DNA of 64,000 nt, taken from positions 5,108,406 through 5,172,405 of the forward strand of contig JBBCBC010000027.1 of NCBI GenBank assembly GCA_037126765.1. Reading direction: 5' to 3'. Below, piece by piece: positions 58,688 through 64,000 of the stretch. This DNA comes from Stenogyne calaminthoides. Lineage: Eukaryota; Streptophyta; Magnoliopsida; Lamiales; Lamiaceae. The position numbers were made by a program, and so were the translations under genes. The notes beneath the pieces were generated by a model, which made no database searches, had not been told where the DNA came from, and worked only from the letters and a program-made list of their open reading frames with translations. Position 1 is the stretch's first letter. The number at the start of each line of letters is the position of its first letter.

Positions 58688-59623
58688 TTACGCGTTTAGC
58701 AAATAAGTAAACTCTCCCGAAAATATTAAAAAGTTGAATACACAAAAGGAAGATATAAAGGTTTTCATAATACAATTTAAAAAATGTTATGAATTAATCT
58801 AAAATTAGTGACCAAACTAGAATTTTAAATAAAATATGTTGAGCTGGGATGCCAAGTGGTTACTTGAAAAACTTTAAATGGGCTAAGGAGGGAAGCTTGA
58901 TAGCGGACCATCCATTCTACATTAGACTTTTATAGTCGTAATATTAGTACATAATATATTAATTTTAGGAGTGAGTCTTTTATGTATTACGTGCACCGTG
59001 TATTTTATAATATATTTTACAACCTTGCAACTTGTTGTATTGAAATTTATAATTTGTTACATTAAAATATGCAATTTGTGTTCGGAAAATATAATTGCAC
59101 ATTTCAATGTAACAAGTTGCATGGTTCTAAATTCGAATATAGGAAGAAAAAAAATATCATAGAGTTTTAAATCATATTTTTAAGGAATTTTTTTTTTGAA
59201 TCATTATTATTACTTAATAAAGACAGTAAAATTTTTGAAAAAATTATTGTGCAAGCCTCAAACGGAGGTACGAGAGTAAAATATGGTCGTATGAACTCTG
59301 AAATATGGTATGTGTTTATACGATTTTTAAAAAATTATACAGCTGAATTAAATGGTGTTAAAAGTTAAATTAAATAGTATAATCCATTGCTGGGAGGGGA
59401 GAAGCGGCCTAAGCACGACAAATGCTGGCCACACATGCTTAACATAATAACATATAGTGGCATATACAAACTTTACCACATAGTTAATGGCAAAAATTTC
59501 AATACACCAATTGAACCAATTGAACCGTACGACTGTTTGTATTTTTAAATTGTGTAAATTTTTTTATTGAATAATATTAATTAAATATTAATTATTTTCT
59601 CTAAACTACATTAATAAGTAGTA
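58688..59623. repeat. Intergenic sequence with a palindromic element
   Basis: At about 58975-59125 arms such as CAACTTGTTGTATTGAAAT and ATTTCAATGTAACAAGTTG form another member of the GTTGCA palindrome family. The remaining sequence is AT-rich with no gene. Confidence 0.5.
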
Positions 59624-60194
59624 CTCCCTCCGTCCCAATCTTCGTGGGATTGTGACTGTTCATAAACATTTAGTGTAATAGTGAAATAGTTGGGGGTAAA
59701 TATGGAAATTCAACTTTATGAAAAGGTAAAGTACACTTTATTAGAGGGTTAATTAAACCCTCTAATAGCCATTTAAACTTACTGCAAAAAACAGTAATAA
59801 TCCTGACACAGATTATATTGACGATATAATTCAACTTTTTACTGTTCAATAAACAGTAAAGATCATAGAGTAATTCAAATTAAAAGTTCCAAATTTTGAA
59901 TTTTTCCCTCCTATTATAGATTTCCCACCTAAAACACCCAAATTCTGAATATTTCTCTCCTATTACAGATTTTCCACCTAAAACACAAACAATTGGTACT
60001 CAAATCCTCAAAAATCACACCAATTTTTTCCTCCTATTACAGAATACAATTTCAATTACAGTTTCCCTCCTAATCTGTCTTTAAAGCAGATATTCAGCCA
60101 TAAATGTTCTTCCTTACAATTACTCCTCAAAATCTGATATAAATTATCTTCCTCAAAATGTGCCACAACACATAAATGCTCATGTTAGTGTAAC

Positions 60195-60811
60195 ATGACT
60201 GAAATTAAGAGGCATTTAAGCTTTGAAGACAAAAAAAAGATTGTGCAATATTTACGAAGGGAGTTAGACAATGGTGTACCTGGGTATGGCAAGATGAAGG
60301 AAGCTAGCATCCTATTTGGGACTTCTTCCAACACTGTCCACAGACTCTGGATCACTGCAAAGAAGCAAATAGATGAAGGTAAGGCAGTTCATTTAGTTTC
60401 ATTAAGAACGGGAAAGAAGATAAGCAAATAAAAAATGTTGGATCAAGAGAAGATGAAGAGCATTCACTGGACAGAAAGGTCAACCATAAGAGACCTTGCT
60501 GATGGCTTAGAGGTTAGTAAAAGTACAATTGGTAGGTGGATCAAAGATGACCAAATCAAACTACATACAAATGCCATTAAGCCAGCCCTTACAGACCTAA
60601 ACAAGGTTGCTAGGGTTCAATACAGTATGAGTCATCTCTATGTTGATAGAGAACATAACATCATCAAGTTTAACAACATGCACAATGTTATCCACATAGA
60701 TGAAAAGTGATTTTATTTAACAAAAACGTCTCACAGATTCTACAAGTTGCCAACTGAGGAAAATCCACATAGGTCTTGCAAAAGCAAGAGGTTTATCACA
60801 AAAGTTATGTT
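60195..60811 (+). pseudogene. Mariner-like transposase, N-terminal and central part
   Basis: Two frames (60195-60431 and 60435-60710) give helix-turn-helix DNA-binding sequence (GTSSNTVHRLW; VSKSTIGRWIKDDQIKLH) and NMHNVIHIDEK, where the HID Asp is the first catalytic residue. A TGA at 60708-60710 stands where the family has Trp, and the frame continues past it with YLTKTSHRFYKLPTEENPHR. Stops near 60429 and 60708 make it non-functional. It is interrupted at 60811 by the solo LTR. Confidence 0.8.
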
Positions 60812-62639
60812 TGTTGGGATTATACTGGAAAGTATGCTTTTACTTTGTATAATCAAACTGAATTTCGGTCTTATTTACTGAAATAAATTATTTATCACTG
60901 ATGCTTTAAATATCATCGAATGTTACATATATTTACTGCATAATTGTTCAATAAATAGTACGTGTTACATTGTAGTTAATTTAGTGATACCAGATCACAG
61001 AAGATTAAATTAACAGTCCCTTGTAACCAAAAGTACACTATTCACGACCTAGATGGAAATGAACAATCCATCGTGAAAGGTTGAAGTGTAAGGCTCAGAT
61101 TGGCTTGTCTTGACCAAGAGATTACACTAGTGCATGTTTAGTGCACTGAATAGGACCTACAGGAGGACAGATTCTTCAGAACTGAACTAGGAAGAATTAG
61201 ACCTCAGTGGTTCGTTATTTCTTAATCTTCGTCCCTTAAATAGGATCTCGTGTGGTTAGTAATTATTGTTTTGACTTATTACGGGTAGAGAATCAACGAG
61301 ATTCAATACTTTATATCTTGGGCAATATTATTGGTCACATGTGATTGCTAAGATTTAATACGGAGAATCGTGTGCAAGTATGCTTGTTCGATTTGCCCCC
61401 TTGGGAGGTTCATAAGTTTTATCATACCAAATCTTGCAAGTGGAACTAGTTTCCGGTATGGATAATAATGTTGAACCGTTCCTTTACCAAGGATAAACGA
61501 TATTAATTAATAGAAAGCTATTTCAGTGGCTTGAATTAATTAATGAGCTATATAATCTTAAACACGGGAAATAATAACCGGGAGTCATATTGACTGTAAT
61601 ATGGGTTAAGATGGATAGTGCAATATTAATTATGTAGTGGGATTAATTAATATTTATGGGCTTGAATAATATTGTGGCTCAATATTGATAATTCAAGATC
61701 CATTGGAAGGTCCAATCTTAATTCTCCTAAAGACCCCTCAAGTAACCCAACATAAAGTCCAATAACTGAAAAAGGTGTTTAAAAATAAAATAAATTTTGT
61801 TGCTATTTTTCCTCATTAATTTCGAAAAATATAAATAAAAGGGGAGAAAGATTTTCTTTGAATTTTGTTATGGAATGAAGATATGTATTCTTGAAATACA
61901 AGATTATCTCATTAAATTCAAGAAATCTCCCACTTGGTTATTTATATGTTATTTTCGAAAATTTTGAAAGAATAAGGGAAAGAAAGATTTTCTTGATTTT
62001 CTTGAAAATATATTATGGAAGATATATTCTTGCAATACAGGTATATCTCATAAATTCAAGAAGATCCAAATCTTGAAATTTTTATCCTTATTTTTTCGAA
62101 AATAACCATAACAAGAGAAAGTGGGATTTTATGGAATATTTTAATTATGGAGAAAAGAATATAGGAGATATATTCAAGATTTTTTGGAGATCAAGAAAAG
62201 ATTTTTTCCTCCCTATTCCATGACAAAAAAAATCGCCACCACCTATCTATATGGTTTCTTCATCCCCAAGTACAATTCCATGTCTTTGGAAAAATTAGTA
62301 AATCCACAAAAGGTGGTTCAACAATTTTTATTTTCCTTTTGTTAATTGTTTGCGAGTTTCCTTCCACCGGATTGACGAGCAAGGACTAGGGAATACTTGG
62401 GAAGGCTTTTTGGTGTGTTTTTATCAACGAGACCATTGTCACTCCAAGAGGTTAGTTCACGTAAACCCGTAGCAATTCCGCATGCGTAGGATTTATGTGA
62501 ACTGTTTATATGCATGATTTGTTGTTGAATTATTATTTGAATTAATATAGGATTAATTCATGCTAGTAATAATTGTTAGAATTAAATTTGTATTTAAATA
62601 TTCATCCCGAATAGATCCGAAAGAAATAATTCCCCAACA
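60812..62639. mobile_element. Solo LTR, 1828 bp
   Basis: It starts TGTTGGGATTATACTGG and ends TCCCCAACA, so the two tips are mutual complements (TGTTGGG/CCCAACA). It is flanked by a perfect 5-bp duplication ATGTT (60807-60811 and 62640-62644). No internal retrotransposon genes are present, so it is best read as a solo LTR left by recombination. The superfamily cannot be fixed without a match to a complete element. Confidence 0.8.
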
Positions 62640-62840
62640 ATGTTCATTTGTGTCTTTGTTGGGAGACCACTATATTTCAAGTGATGGCACATGCATATTT
62701 GATGGAAAGATTGGGATGTTTCCTTCACTGAAGAAATTGAAGCAGTGAGAAATAGCAAGAACATATTGAAAGGCACTATGGAGATCAAAAACATTGAATC
62801 CATAACCAAGGAAATAAGCAAGGTCTGCCTAATGAATCAG
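62640..62840 (+). pseudogene. Mariner-like transposase, downstream part
   Basis: This continues the frame broken at 60811 (beginning MFICVFVGRPLYF, then remains of a GKIGMFP-type motif and TMEIKNIESITKEISK). In the intact family this follows the first catalytic Asp. Several stops and a frameshift are present. Confidence 0.65.
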
Positions 62841-63134
62841 GTACTTTGTTTATTTTCTTAGACTATCAGAAAACTATCATCATTTAGTCTCTAAATGAGT
62901 ATCCTTTGCTAAGTTGGTTACTTGCAATTAGTAGTTTCTAAATGGAGCAAGTATCCTATTCAATATTATTATCGATTGCACCAATTGCATATTAATGCAA
63001 CTAGTGTACCCAATTGTAACACATAATTAATAGAGTATATACAGGGAAAAAATATTCTTTCCCTAAAAAGAATGCAACTTAATATCTTAATTTAAAAAAA
63101 AATAAGTAGAGATTGAGAGATTTAAAAATTGGTG
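62841..63134. other. Non-coding gap between the mariner relic and the copia relic
   Basis: AT-rich sequence without recognisable features. Confidence 0.4.
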
Positions 63135-63304
63135 GTTCTCCGTTAATTTCATATTACTTTCTGAGAAAATGATCAAAAGATATTTTATTTATATGACTCG
63201 AGTAAATTATATACAAGAATAATATGAAAGCCTAACTATGAATATCCGATATGGGACAAACATAATGTACAAAAATACATATATACAAAGATGCTCCTAA
63301 TACA
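63135..63304 (-). repeat. Probable 3' LTR of the copia element
   Basis: On the minus strand a purine-rich tract (TTGAGGGGGTG at about 63316-63306) is followed by TATTAGGAGCATC, as expected for a polypurine tract and the start of a 3' LTR (with TG changed to TA). The far end, placed near 63135, is a guess. Confidence 0.4.
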
Positions 63305-63309
63305 CCCCC

Positions 63310-64000
63310 TCAAGATGGCGGGCGATTTACAACGCCAATCTTGTTCATGAGAAGAGTTAGTCGTTGTCGAGATAAAGGTTTCGTGAGAGCATCGGTGAGT
63401 TGATCAGCGGAAGACACATGCGATACATGAAGTTGAGAGGTCTTGACAAGATCCCGAACAAAATGATAATCAATGGCAATGTGTTTCATGCGGGAATGAA
63501 AGTCTAGATTCGAGCAAAGATAGGTTGCACCGATGTTGTCACTGTAAAGCACGGAAGACAAAGGAGGAAGGGAAACTAGGAGCTCCGAGAGAATGGATTT
63601 TGTCCATTGTAATTTAGTAGTCGCAGCCGCAATAACTCTATATTCAGCCTCAGTAGATGAACGTGCAACAGTACGTTATTTCCTAGAGCTCCAAGAGATA
63701 GGATTAACACCAAGAACAACGATGAATGCCTCAGTTGAAGTAAGATCATCACAATCACCAGCCCAGTCAGCATCTGTAAAACAGTGGAGTGACAAAGGAG
63801 AATCACGACGTAGATATAGGGCAAAGTGACGAGTGCCATTCAGATAGCGAATAAGTCGCTTGACAGCGCCCCAATGAGTCTCGGTTGATGCATGCATAAA
63901 CTGAGACAATTTATTGATAGCAAAGGCAACATCAGGTCGTGTGAGGAGGAGATATTGAAGACTACCAAGAACCTGACGGTACTGAGAGGCGTCAGTTGGA
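63310..64000 (-). pseudogene. Ty1/copia pol, C-terminal RNase H region, runs off the window
   Basis: The minus-strand frame enters at 64000 in the late reverse-transcriptase region (VLGSLQYLLLTRPDVAFAIN, WGAVKRLIRYLNGT) and reaches RNase H (HCFTDADWAGDCDD). It is stopped by TAA at about 63678-63676 where copia elements usually have a codon before RTVARSSTEAEY. The same domain then continues to 63310 (SDNIGATYLCSN, HIAIDYHFVRDLV, DALTKPLSRQRL). The internal stop means it is not functional as it stands. Confidence 0.85.

Larger units (their letters stand above)
59624..62840 (+). mobile_element. Degenerate mariner-like element, split by a solo LTR
   Basis: CTCCCTCCGTCCC directly after TA (59622-59623) is the usual plant mariner terminus. 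It is followed by non-coding sequence and then transposase remains (60195-60811 and 62640-62838). No right terminus was found before 63130, so the element is probably truncated. Confidence 0.7.

Noticed and set aside
1..64000. tRNA, rRNA or CRISPR features
   Set aside because: I saw no cloverleaf with the A/B box pattern, no rRNA-like sequence and no spacer-repeat array. The direct repeats present are transposon-derived.

Overview
The window looks like nuclear DNA of a dicot plant. It is AT-rich, has spliced plant transcription-factor genes, a miR156 precursor and a PPR gene, and is crowded with plant transposon families (hAT, Mutator-like foldback, CACTA, Tourist, mariner, Helitron, Ty3/gypsy chromovirus, Ty1/copia). 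The sequence alone does not fix the species.

Only a few host genes are supported. From left to right: a MIR156 hairpin (about 742-888, + strand); an intronless AP2/B3 (RAV-family) transcription factor (5189-6196, +) with a probable spliced leader; relics of a strawberry-notch/FORGETTER1-type gene (7685-8155, -) and of an arogenate dehydrogenase gene (9440-9688, -); a PLS-class PPR gene with two frameshifts (25222-27687, -); and an apparently intact seven-exon bHLH gene of the LRL/UNE12 type (46112-50507, +).

The rest is mostly mobile DNA and its by-products. A 3.37-kb block is present three times in tandem (13754 to about 23857); it starts inside a 534-bp hAT MITE and each copy carries a second 631-bp hAT MITE. 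A segment downstream of the PPR gene occurs again at 29225-39110, where a 5.8-kb chromovirus (32777-38606, - strand, TSD AATTG) has split it. The chromovirus is coding-dead through several frameshifts and stops, but its LTRs are still very similar. At 50987-58687 a probable Helitron holds a nested 4.4-kb CACTA element (51094-55467, TSD TTA). At 59624-62840 a degenerate mariner transposase gene is split by a 1.83-kb solo LTR (60812-62639, TSD ATGTT). The right edge enters a broken Ty1/copia pol gene.

The two clearest regulatory genes at the left, miR156 and the RAV-type factor, both belong to families that act in developmental timing and lie 4.3 kb apart on the same strand. No wholly new system is evident. 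The more unusual items are a chromovirus whose Pol reading frame runs into tandem repeats in its own LTR, several dispersed palindromic families that could form long RNA hairpins, and the pair of unrelated gene relics next to each other.
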